A stretch of 45,721 bases of DNA from positions 1 to 45,721 of the forward strand of contig NZ_FXTI01000018.1 in NCBI RefSeq assembly GCF_900182565.1, written 5' to 3'. This document shows positions 1 through 8,187 of this stretch, piece by piece; positions within the stretch are counted from its first letter, which is position 1, and every line of letters starts with the position of its first letter. The notes under the pieces were generated by a model. It worked only from the letters and a program-made list of their open reading frames with translations. It was not told the origin of the DNA and did not search any database. A program made the translations under genes and the position numbers. This stretch comes from Melghirimyces algeriensis. GTDB taxonomy: Bacteria > Bacillota > Bacilli > Thermoactinomycetales > DSM-45169.

Positions 1-1
1 C

Positions 2-3000
2 AGCCTGCATTGTGACCGGGAGAATCCCTATATCCAGTGGCAGAACAGCCCCTTTTATGTGAATAAGAGCAATCGGGAATGGAAGGACAGCGAGGAGAAA
101 CCCCGCCGGGGGGCAGTAAGCGCCTTTGGTGTAAGTGGAACCAATGTGCATCTGGTGCTGGAAAGCTACCCAAAAGAGGTGCCGGCGGGGAGAGGAGCAT
201 CGCTTCCCTATTACCTGCTGGCACTGTCGGCCAAGACCGAGGCGGCCTTAACGGAAAAAGTGGAAGACCTGATCGCCTTTTTGGAAAACACATCCTTGAC
301 GGATCAGCAAATGGGGCCGATCAGCTATACCCTTTTACAGGGGCGCCAGCATTTTCGCCATCGTTATATGGTGGTGGCAAAAAGCCAGGCGGATGCTTTA
401 TACCTGCTGAAACAGTTTGATAGTGGGGAGCCTCTGCCCAATAGCGACCGGGGTGTGGTATCAGAGGAATTTATAAGTCAAAAGGTCATGGAGCTGTTTG
501 GTCGTGACCTCATCCAACAGAGCCATATGGCGGCAACATCAGAGCAGTATCAGGAAATCTTGCAGGGGCTGGCCAACCTTTACTGTCAGGGCTACGACTT
601 ACCTTGGGAACATCTGTGGAAGGAAGAGCCTGGACGGGTCCATTTGCCCACTTATCCTTTTGCACGGGATTCCTATTGGAAAGCATCAGAAACTGAACAG
701 ATACCTGTAGTTGCTTCTTCACAGCCTGAAATCGCTGCCGCATTATCCGTTGCGGCAGATGATAAAACGATCAGTGAACCCTCTCCTGTTGGGGTGGTGC
801 CGTCAGATACCACAGAAGAGGCGTTCCATGAAAATTTGGGATGGGAAGACCTACAGGAAGAGTTGGCAGACAGTTTGGCAGAAGCTTTATATATTGACCG
901 TAACATGATACTGCCGGGTAAAAAGTTCATTGAACTGGGCTTGGATTCCATTGTCGGTGTAGAGTGGGTTAAGACATTAAATAAAACCTATGGCACGGCC
1001 ATTAAGGCTACCAAGGTGTATGATTATCCAACACTACGGGATTTTGCCCAATATGTTGCCAATGAGTTGGGCCGATTAAAAAAGCGACCGAATAAACAAA
1101 ATCCCTTGTCGAGGGAAGGAAAAGGGAATGTAAAAGAGGCTTTAGAGGCACCGTCCATGACAGAAGCATCTGCCACTTCCGTTCCTATGGATAAGGCTCC
1201 TGCACTTCTTAAGCAGAAACCAGTTGGTCAGGGAAAACAGGATAACGTGATCCGTCCGGAAAGCCTGGGAAATCCATTGTTTCAAACCCGCTATGGTTGT
1301 AAATGGAGCTATATGGCGGGTTCAATGGCCCAAGGGATCGCTTCAGAAGCATCGGTAATTGCCATGGCAGAAGCGAAGCTACTCAGCTTTTTTGGCAGTG
1401 CCGGTCTGGATGGAACCAGATTGGCGTCGCATATTGAACATATCCAATCGGCTGTAGGGCTCCATAAACCCTATGGTATGTGCCTGATCGCCAATGTGAA
1501 CAATCCGGAAGAAGAGTGGGAGCAAGCCAAGCTGTTTATTACCTATGGCGTTCCCTTTATTGAAGCCTCCGCCTTTTCAACCATAACGGCACCGTTGGTT
1601 TATTGCCGTATCAAAGGGATCAAGAAGGATAAGGACGGAAGCATCTATTTTCCCAGAAGGATCATAGGCAAATGCTCCCGTTTGGAGGTTGCGAAACAGT
1701 TTATGACCCCACCGCCTGGGGACTTAGTGGATCAACTGCTGGAAGAAGGATGGATTACAAAAGATGAGGCGAGATTATCCCAGTCCATTCCAATGGTTGA
1801 TGACATTGCTTTGGAGGCGGACTCTGGCGGCCATACCGATCAAGGGGTGTTGTCCGCTCTTGTTCCTTCTGTGCTGGCTCTGCGAAAGGATATACAGTAC
1901 ACCTACTCATACCCGGAACTGATCCTTGTGGGATGTGGTGGCGGGATCGGTACGCCGGAAGCGGTGGCATCCGCCTTTATGCTGGGAGCTGACTTTATTT
2001 TTACCGGCTCTGTCAACCAGTGTACGGTTGAAAGTGGCGCACACGATGTAATAAAAGCATTGCTCAGTACCATTACCATTCATGATACGGCTGTTACCGT
2101 TGCAGGTGATATGTTTGAGATTGGTGCGAAAGCACAAGTGGTCCGTAAACATACCCAATTTTATAACCGGGCGAATCGGTTGTATGAGCTGTTTATGCAG
2201 TATGATGCCATCGAAGAAATACCTGATGAGATCAAACAGGAAATCGAAACTCACTATTTTAAGCGCACCTTTGCGGAAGTCTGGGATTTGGTGTGTGAAT
2301 ACAAGAAAAAGAAAAATCCACAGCACTTAATGGAAGCCCAAGCCAATCCGCGCTTTAAGATGGCGCTCATCTTTAAATGGTATTTTGCCTATTGTAACCG
2401 GGCTACCCTTAATGGAGATCTATCCGAAAAAGATAATTTCCAGATATTTTGTGGTCCCGCCTTGGGGGCCTTTAATCAATGGGTAAAGGGTACACCTTAT
2501 GAAGATTGGAAAAAGCGCCATGTGGTGGATGTGGCCGCCTTGCTGATGCAGCAGGCTAGCGAACACCTGCAACCCCGCTATCGCCCGCCAGTGAATGTCG
2601 AGACACCGGCAATCCCACAACCATCACATAAGGATCACCGTTCCAAAGAAGAGACCGCTATTGCGATTGTGGGGATATCTGGACAGTTTCCCAAAGCCGA
2701 TAATGTTGCCGCATTTTGGGACAATATTATCCATGGCAAAGACTGTATTTCTGAGATTCCGCCATCCCGGTGGCCCATGGCGCAGTACTATGATACCGAT
2801 CCGGAAGCACCGGGGAAGAGTACCAGTAAATGGATGGGAGTTCTAGAGGGTGTGGATCAGTTTGATCCGGCTTTCTTTCATATCCCGCCAGTGGAAGCGA
2901 TCGCCATGGACCCCCAGCAAAGGCTGTTTTTGGAGAATTGCTGGAGTTGTATAGAGGATGCCGGCATGCGTCCATCAGACCTTTCAGGCAGCCGTTGTGG

Positions 3001-5341
3001 GGTGTTTGTCGGGTGTGCCACCAGTGATTATGGGCAATTGTTTAAGGAAACAGACTTAAATGCCCGTGTGCTCATGGGCAGCACGACATCCATTCTGGCG
3101 GCCCGTATTTCCTATCTGCTCAACTTGCGCGGACCTTCCCTGGCGATTGAAACGGCCTGCTCTTCCTCCTTGGTAGCGGTTGCGGAAGCCTGTAACAGCC
3201 TGGTATTGGGCAACAGTGATTTGGCCCTTGCCGGAGGGGTGTGTATAATGGCTGGTCCCTCCCTTCATATCATGACCAGCAAGGCGGGGATGCTGTCCCA
3301 ACAGGGCCGTTGCCGAACATTTGATGATCAGGCGGATGGGTTTGTTCCAGGTGAAGGAGTGGGTGTGGTTCTGTTAAAACGCCTTAGCGATGCCATACGG
3401 GATCGGGATACGATCTATGGTGTCATTAAGGGTTGGGGTGTCAATCAGGATGGGAAGACCAACGGCATAACAGCGCCAAATGGGCAGGCACAAACGGAAC
3501 TGGAAAAAGCGGTATATCAAAAATTTGACATCAATCCAGCCCATATCACACTGGTTGAGGCTCATGGAACGGGAACCAAACTGGGTGATCCCATTGAAGT
3601 GGAAGCGCTGACAGAAGCCTTCCAATCTTTTACCACAGAAAAACAATATTGTGCATTGGGTTCCGTTAAAAGCAATATTGGGCATTTGCTGACAGCCGCA
3701 GGGATTGCCGGATTGATCAAAGTGCTTTTGGCTATCAAACACCGGACGCTGCCGCCAATGATTCACTGTCATCATTTAAATGAGCATATTGATTTAGCGC
3801 ATAGTCCCTTTTATATCAGCAAAAATAAGCAACCCTGGATAACGCGTCAGGGCATCCCGCGTTGTGCCGCCGTCAGTTCCTTTGGCTATAGCGGAACCAA
3901 TGCCCATATGGTGGTGGAAGAGTATCTTCCACCGGAAGAGCCGGCTGATGTTACCAAACACCATGCACCGGATCAACCCGTATTAATGGTGCTTTCAGCC
4001 AAAAACGACAAACAGCTCAAACGCTATGCCGAGCGGATGATCCATTTTATCCAAAAACATCCTGATACCGATCTGCAACAGATGGCCTATACCTTGCAGG
4101 TTGGTCGGGAGCACATGGCGCGTCGGCTGGCTTTCTTGGCCTATTCACCAGAAGAGGTGCTACAAACCATTCGAATGTATATCTTGGGGCAACGCCCGTC
4201 CCATCTGTTGACAGCCACCTTCACCAGGGATCGCAAGAGGAATCGGACAGATGATCGCCTATACAAGGCTTTTGCAGAAGGGCAATGGCAAGAAGCTGCC
4301 AATTGGTGGATACAAGGTGGCGAGGTGGATTGGAAACAGTTGTATGGGGACCATCTGCCACAACGCATGAACTTGCCCACGTATCCCTTTGAACGTAATA
4401 GCCTTTGGCCGAAAAAAGATGATCAGTCAACAATAGCAGAGTCGGGCATTCGTCCGGTAACCGTGCCGGAACCGGCAGTCGGTCTACCATCGACAACAGA
4501 ACGGGTCCTCCGCCTGCCTGATGCTGAACAACAGGTGTTAAGGCCAGAACAGATTCAATTACAACCCTTGATGAACACAAAAAAGTGGGCGGATGACGAT
4601 CAAAGGCAGTCCTTGTCTCCGATCACCTTATCCCCGATTGACCAGCCTGTTGATCACCAACAGGTGGTGCAATATGCGGAAGACGATGAGACGGCAGTGC
4701 AGGACATGCTGATCGATAGTCTGTCCGAGACCTTGTTTATGGAGCGGCAAGAGATAGATGTAGATGATAACTTTCATGATATGGGCCTCGATTCTATTTT
4801 GGGTGTGGAATGGATGCGTCTCATTAATAAGAAGCAGGGCCTGGTCCTCGAAGCTACTATACTCTATGATTATCCGACCATTCGTGAATTGGCACGGTAT
4901 ATCCGATCCACGAAGGAGGTGGATGCACGGCCACCAGCGAAGCCCCATCCAACAACGAAACAACAGGATAGTCTGGATTTGATAGCCGAATTGACGAAGA
5001 GTTTGGCTGATATGATGTACCTTGATCCCAGCGAGGTGGATGAAGATGTCCATTTTTCTGATTTGGGTCTCGATTCTATTTTGGGCGTGGAATGGGTTCG
5101 GGTGTTAAATAAACGCTATGGAACCACCATTGAGGCCACGACCTTATATGATTATCCCACCTTGCGTGAGTTTGCCGCCTGGATGCAAAAGGATCAAGTC
5201 AAACAGACTGCTCCATCCACTGAGGAAGAAGCACCGACACTCTCCCCGCCCACCTTGGAGGAGATTTTGCGGAAAGTGGAGCAGGGTGCATTGGAAGTGA
5301 CGGAGGCGCATGTCCTGTTACAAAAATACAACCTGGTTTAA
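2..5341 (+). CDS. trans-AT PKS, gene A (5' partial): KS(fragment)-ACP-ER-KS-ACP-ACP
   Basis: The frame is open from base 2, so the true start lies upstream; the GTG at 59 is an internal valine codon in the end of a KS. The visible part is 1779 residues (numbered from base 2). Order: C-terminal KS fragment (1-55, ending S-G-T-N-V-H), post-KS linker to the Y-P-F motif near base 653, ACP (281-355, Ser316), PfaD-type enoylreductase (about 423-862), complete KS (883-1310; Cys1053, His1188, His1228), linker, then tandem ACPs (about 1562-1635 and 1656-1728). There is no AT, so malonyl units must come from a trans-acting AT. There is no KR, DH or methyltransferase. All three ACPs carry the Trp signature of beta-branching ACPs, so the protein probably works with an HMG-CoA-synthase cassette encoded elsewhere. 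The C-terminus ends in a short charged helix suited to docking with gene B, 13 bases downstream. Confidence 0.95.
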   Translation, partial: SLHCDRENPYIQWQNSPFYVNKSNREWKDSEEKPRRGAVSAFGVSGTNVHLVLESYPKEVPAGRGASLPYYLLALSAKTEAALTEKVEDLIAFLENTSLTDQQMGPISYTLLQGRQHFRHRYMVVAKSQADALYLLKQFDSGEPLPNSDRGVVSEEFISQKVMELFGRDLIQQSHMAATSEQYQEILQGLANLYCQGYDLPWEHLWKEEPGRVHLPTYPFARDSYWKASETEQIPVVASSQPEIAAALSVAADDKTISEPSPVGVVPSDTTEEAFHENLGWEDLQEELADSLAEALYIDRNMILPGKKFIELGLDSIVGVEWVKTLNKTYGTAIKATKVYDYPTLRDFAQYVANELGRLKKRPNKQNPLSREGKGNVKEALEAPSMTEASATSVPMDKAPALLKQKPVGQGKQDNVIRPESLGNPLFQTRYGCKWSYMAGSMAQGIASEASVIAMAEAKLLSFFGSAGLDGTRLASHIEHIQSAVGLHKPYGMCLIANVNNPEEEWEQAKLFITYGVPFIEASAFSTITAPLVYCRIKGIKKDKDGSIYFPRRIIGKCSRLEVAKQFMTPPPGDLVDQLLEEGWITKDEARLSQSIPMVDDIALEADSGGHTDQGVLSALVPSVLALRKDIQYTYSYPELILVGCGGGIGTPEAVASAFMLGADFIFTGSVNQCTVESGAHDVIKALLSTITIHDTAVTVAGDMFEIGAKAQVVRKHTQFYNRANRLYELFMQYDAIEEIPDEIKQEIETHYFKRTFAEVWDLVCEYKKKKNPQHLMEAQANPRFKMALIFKWYFAYCNRATLNGDLSEKDNFQIFCGPALGAFNQWVKGTPYEDWKKRHVVDVAALLMQQASEHLQPRYRPPVNVETPAIPQPSHKDHRSKEETAIAIVGISGQFPKADNVAAFWDNIIHGKDCISEIPPSRWPMAQYYDTDPEAPGKSTSKWMGVLEGVDQFDPAFFHIPPVEAIAMDPQQRLFLENCWSCIEDAGMRPSDLSGSRCGVFVGCATSDYGQLFKETDLNARVLMGSTTSILAARISYLLNLRGPSLAIETACSSSLVAVAEACNSLVLGNSDLALAGGVCIMAGPSLHIMTSKAGMLSQQGRCRTFDDQADGFVPGEGVGVVLLKRLSDAIRDRDTIYGVIKGWGVNQDGKTNGITAPNGQAQTELEKAVYQKFDINPAHITLVEAHGTGTKLGDPIEVEALTEAFQSFTTEKQYCALGSVKSNIGHLLTAAGIAGLIKVLLAIKHRTLPPMIHCHHLNEHIDLAHSPFYISKNKQPWITRQGIPRCAAVSSFGYSGTNAHMVVEEYLPPEEPADVTKHHAPDQPVLMVLSAKNDKQLKRYAERMIHFIQKHPDTDLQQMAYTLQVGREHMARRLAFLAYSPEEVLQTIRMYILGQRPSHLLTATFTRDRKRNRTDDRLYKAFAEGQWQEAANWWIQGGEVDWKQLYGDHLPQRMNLPTYPFERNSLWPKKDDQSTIAESGIRPVTVPEPAVGLPSTTERVLRLPDAEQQVLRPEQIQLQPLMNTKKWADDDQRQSLSPITLSPIDQPVDHQQVVQYAEDDETAVQDMLIDSLSETLFMERQEIDVDDNFHDMGLDSILGVEWMRLINKKQGLVLEATILYDYPTIRELARYIRSTKEVDARPPAKPHPTTKQQDSLDLIAELTKSLADMMYLDPSEVDEDVHFSDLGLDSILGVEWVRVLNKRYGTTIEATTLYDYPTLREFAAWMQKDQVKQTAPSTEEEAPTLSPPTLEEILRKVEQGALEVTEAHVLLQKYNLV
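845..1065 (+). other. ACP domain with beta-branching signature
   Basis: The motif G-L-D-S-I-V-G-V-E-W puts the phosphopantetheine serine at 947-949 and a tryptophan exactly six residues later (965-967). A Trp at this position is the published flag for ACPs whose beta-keto group is alkylated by an HMG-CoA-synthase cassette. The module it ends has no KR or DH between KS and ACP, so it would present the beta-keto substrate that the cassette needs. That this ACP is branched is inferred from the signature only. Confidence 0.85.
1270..2585 (+). other. PfaD-type FMN-dependent enoylreductase domain, in cis
   Basis: About 440 residues match the PfaD / trans-AT ER family, a TIM-barrel flavoprotein fold rather than the MDR-type ER of cis-AT PKSs. 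Visible hallmarks are the A-D-S-G-G-H-T-D motif (about 1818-1841) and the G-C-G-G-G-I-G-T-P-E-A phosphate-binding loop (about 1933-1965), followed by G-A-D-F-I-F-T-G-S-V-N-Q. The family reduces alpha,beta-enoyl-ACP using NAD(P)H and FMN. It is often a separate protein or fused to an AT; here it lies between an ACP and the next KS. Directly upstream is a beta-branching ACP, so its likely substrate is the beta-methyl enoyl thioester, giving a saturated methyl branch. It could also serve other modules. Confidence 0.9.
2650..3930 (+). other. Ketosynthase domain of the tandem-ACP module
   Basis: Complete condensing KS: T-A-C-S-S-S with Cys at 3158-3160, E-A-H-G-T-G-T with His at 3563-3565 and K-S-N-I-G-H with His at 3683-3685. 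It receives the chain from the upstream ACP/ER unit and extends it by a malonyl unit. It is followed by a post-KS linker of about 750 bases and then two ACPs, with no reducing domain. Confidence 0.93.
4685..5185 (+). other. Tandem ACPs, both with beta-branching signature
   Basis: Two ACPs in a row share the motif G-L-D-S-I-L-G-V-E-W: serines at 4793-4795 and 5075-5077, each with Trp six residues on (4811-4813 and 5093-5095). Tandem ACPs are common at beta-branching positions, where they are thought to raise throughput of the slow cassette reactions. No other ACP in the window has this Trp (others have Leu, Phe or Ile there), which makes the contrast informative. Confidence 0.88.
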
Positions 5342-5352
5342 GGGGGGGAGGG
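5342..5352 (+). promoter_or_regulatory. Ribosome binding site of gene B
   Basis: The purine run GGGGGGGAGGG lies right after the gene A stop and 2 bases before the ATG at 5355. It supports 5355, not the in-frame ATG at 5310 inside gene A, as the start. Confidence 0.7.
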
Positions 5353-5354
5353 AA

Positions 5355-8174
5355 ATGGTAAACACACAAACCATCTTGCGAGCCCTGCAAGCGGGAGAAT
5401 TCTCCCTGGAAGAGGCAAAAAGCCAATTGATAAATCATCAGTCCGACCATCATCGGGAGGCCATTGCCATCGTTGGGATGTCAGGGAGATATCCAGAAGC
5501 GGACAACCTCGATGCCTATTGGTCCAATCTTGTAGCAGGTCGCGATTCTATCCGGGAAATCCCACCTTCCCGTTGGGATGTTGCCTCATACTATCAACCG
5601 TACCCCAGTGAAGAGGGAAAAATATATAGCAAATGGCTCGGAATGATGGATGATGTAGCCTGCTTTGATCCCCTGTTTTTTCATATTTCGCCTTCAGAGG
5701 CAGAAACCATGGATCCACAACAGCGTCTCTTTCTTCAGGAAGCCTATCAGGCTTTTGCAGATGCTGGTTATACACCTGAAGCATTGAATAATCAGCAATG
5801 CGGGGTTTATCTTGGCATCATGGCCAATGAATATTATCGGATGTTGTGTGAACAACAGTACGGTTTAACGGATCTGACGGGCAATTATGCTTCCATCGCA
5901 TCAGCGCGCATTGCCTACTTTCTTAATCTGAAAGGTCCGGCGCTTTCGATCGATACGGCGTGTTCTTCCTCCTTGGTAGCGATTAACCTGGCGTGCCAGG
6001 CGTTACTCAACCGAGAAATTGATATGGCTCTTGCTGGTGGGGTAACGTTGTACCTCACCCCCAAGCCTTATATTGAAATGTGCGCGGCACAGATGCTCTC
6101 GTCTGAGGGGCGATGCAAGGCTTTTGACCGATCCAGTGATGGCATGGTTCCCGGTGAAGGCGTTGGTGCTGTGGTGCTAAAGCGTCTACTGGATGCTGAG
6201 GCGGACAATGATTCCATTTATGGCGTGATTATTGGATTCGGTATCAATCAGGATGGAAAAACAAACGGCCTAACGGCTCCCAGTGTGAAAAGCCAGATGG
6301 CCTTGGAGCGAAGCATTTATCAAAAATTTGACATTGATCCTTCGACCATCAGCTATGCGGAGATGCATGGCACGGGTACCCAATTGGGAGATCCCATTGA
6401 GCTTAAAGCGTTATCAACGGCCTTTCAAGAGAAAACCGATAAAAAGCAGTTTTGCGCCATTGGTTCCGTTAAATCCAACATTGGTCATACATCAGCCGCT
6501 GCCGGTGTGGCAAGCGTTCATAAGGTGCTGTTATGTATGCAGCATCAGCAGTTGGTGCCCACCCTTCACTTTAAAGAGCCCAATGAACACTTTGATTTCA
6601 AGAACTCCCCTTTTTATGTCAATACACAGACCCGCCCTTGGGATGCCGTTTCACCAAGACGGGCTTGTGTCAGTTCATTTGGCTTTAGTGGCACCAATGC
6701 CCATTTGGTAATCGAAGCCTACGATGCGAAGAAAGAAAGAGCGCGGAGGCCGGTAACGGATGCCGGCCGACCGGCTTTATTCGTTTTGTCGGCTAAAACG
6801 GAGAAGCAGCTTAAAGGATACGCAGACATCATGAAGGAATGGATGGCATTACAAGCGGATGTCAATCTCAAAGATATGACTTATACCTTACAGACGGGTC
6901 GGGAGGCCATGGATTACCGTCTGGCCTTTTGGGTGGATGGTAAACGTGCAGTACTCGATATGTTGACGGCTTATCTGAATGGTGAACATCCCGACGGGTT
7001 ACACATCAGCCATGTGAAAAAGCGGAAGGGCCAGAGAAATCCCTCTCGGCATACCGACCCTGAAACCCTTCTCTCACGGTGGCTGGCCGGTGACTCAGTC
7101 GATTGGCAGGTGCTATATCAGGGGGAAGAGCCCCGGCGAATTCGTTTGCCGGGGTATCCCTTTGCTAAGGAACACTATTGGCTTCCTGAGCAAAGCGGAC
7201 CCATTCCAAGCACCCGTACGCTACATCCTTTAGTGCATCGCAATACATCGGATCTGTCGACCCAGCGGTTTACGACGATCCTGACAGGGAAGGAGCGTTA
7301 TCTAACCGATCACCGTGTGAAGGAGAAGAGGATGCTACCGGGGTCCGCCTATCTGGAGATGGCGAGAGCGGCTTTTGAAATGGGAGTGGATCGGGCGACC
7401 GCCCGGACTGTACAGGAAGGCACAGCCTCGATTTGCTTGCAAGAGCATATATGGATGGAACCGTTGACAGTGGAAGATGAACCGGTTGAAGTGCATATTG
7501 CCCTGGTGCTAAAAGAGGATGGGGCTGTGGAGTATGACATCTACAGCGGAGCGGATCATCCCGATGATCAAACCGTTATCACGCATGCTCAGGGTGTGAT
7601 GAAGGTATCTGCATCAACGCCACCGAAAAGTCAGGATCTCCAAGGGTTGCAATCGCAATATCCCTGGCATACCCTCTTGCCGAAGCATATCTATCCACCT
7701 TTTCGTGCAGCGGGTCTTTATTATGGTCCCTCTCATCGAGGGATTGAGTGCCTTTATCTTTATCAGGATCAGATTTTGGCAAAGTTAGCCATACCGCCGG
7801 AATTGCGCGGGGATCGTGATTGTTACCTGGACCCGGGTCTGATGGACGCCGTCTTTCAGGCGACGGCCGGTTTTGCAATTGCATTAAAGGCGCCTCTGGA
7901 TGGCCTGCCCTTTACCCTTCAAGCCATCGATATATATCAACCCTGCTCCAACACGGTGTGGGCCCATATCCGGCAACGGGAAAGAGGGCACGTGTTTGAT
8001 ATCGATGTCTATGATGAGAATGGTGTGGTATGTATGCGTATGCTGGGCTTTGAAACACGCAATGCAACGGATCTAATGTCAGAAGAAGCTTTTTATCGCC
8101 ATCTGTCGGAGAGAATTTGGAAGGGCGAATTATCGGAAGAGGAAGTCGAACGAATTTTAATGGCTTCAAGATAA
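5355..8174 (+). CDS. trans-AT PKS, gene B: KS-DH (split module)
   Basis: 939 residues. A short N-terminal helix (A-G-E-F-S-L-E-E-A-K) looks like a docking element matching the end of gene A. The KS spans about residues 35-455, with Cys203, His338 (in E-M-H-G-T-G-T, a Met variant) and His378, so it should condense. After the post-KS linker comes a DH (about 624-910) with His653 in H-R-V-K-E-K-R-M-L-P and Asp831 in M-D-A-V-F-Q. The usual glycine four residues after the His is Glu. The protein has no KR and no ACP. It ends in a charged helix (E-A-F-Y-R-H-L-S-E-R...), and its module is finished by the ACPs that begin gene C. How a beta-hydroxyl forms for the DH is unexplained: either a trans KR or another DH-fold activity. 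The start is set by the ribosome site. Confidence 0.93.
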   Translation: MVNTQTILRALQAGEFSLEEAKSQLINHQSDHHREAIAIVGMSGRYPEADNLDAYWSNLVAGRDSIREIPPSRWDVASYYQPYPSEEGKIYSKWLGMMDDVACFDPLFFHISPSEAETMDPQQRLFLQEAYQAFADAGYTPEALNNQQCGVYLGIMANEYYRMLCEQQYGLTDLTGNYASIASARIAYFLNLKGPALSIDTACSSSLVAINLACQALLNREIDMALAGGVTLYLTPKPYIEMCAAQMLSSEGRCKAFDRSSDGMVPGEGVGAVVLKRLLDAEADNDSIYGVIIGFGINQDGKTNGLTAPSVKSQMALERSIYQKFDIDPSTISYAEMHGTGTQLGDPIELKALSTAFQEKTDKKQFCAIGSVKSNIGHTSAAAGVASVHKVLLCMQHQQLVPTLHFKEPNEHFDFKNSPFYVNTQTRPWDAVSPRRACVSSFGFSGTNAHLVIEAYDAKKERARRPVTDAGRPALFVLSAKTEKQLKGYADIMKEWMALQADVNLKDMTYTLQTGREAMDYRLAFWVDGKRAVLDMLTAYLNGEHPDGLHISHVKKRKGQRNPSRHTDPETLLSRWLAGDSVDWQVLYQGEEPRRIRLPGYPFAKEHYWLPEQSGPIPSTRTLHPLVHRNTSDLSTQRFTTILTGKERYLTDHRVKEKRMLPGSAYLEMARAAFEMGVDRATARTVQEGTASICLQEHIWMEPLTVEDEPVEVHIALVLKEDGAVEYDIYSGADHPDDQTVITHAQGVMKVSASTPPKSQDLQGLQSQYPWHTLLPKHIYPPFRAAGLYYGPSHRGIECLYLYQDQILAKLAIPPELRGDRDCYLDPGLMDAVFQATAGFAIALKAPLDGLPFTLQAIDIYQPCSNTVWAHIRQRERGHVFDIDVYDENGVVCMRMLGFETRNATDLMSEEAFYRHLSERIWKGELSEEEVERILMASR

Positions 8175-8183
8175 GGGGACCGG
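8173..8183 (+). promoter_or_regulatory. Ribosome binding site of gene C
   Basis: AAGGGGACCGG overlaps the TAA of gene B and sits 4 bases before the ATG at 8188. It is weaker than the other sites, but it is the only start consistent with the N-terminal docking helix. Confidence 0.55.
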
Positions 8184-8187
8184 AAAA

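Noticed and set aside
59..61. GTG at 59 as the start of gene A
   Set aside because: The frame continues upstream to base 2 and encodes the conserved end of a KS (P-F-Y-V-N). The codon is an internal valine.
1270..2585. Nitronate monooxygenase or a separate FMN oxidoreductase
   Set aside because: The fold is related, but the A-D-S-G-G-H-T-D motif and the in-frame position between ACP and KS fit the PfaD/trans-AT ER family.
5310..5312. ATG at 5310 as the start of gene B
   Set aside because: It lies inside gene A with no ribosome site; the ATG at 5355 has a strong purine run just upstream.
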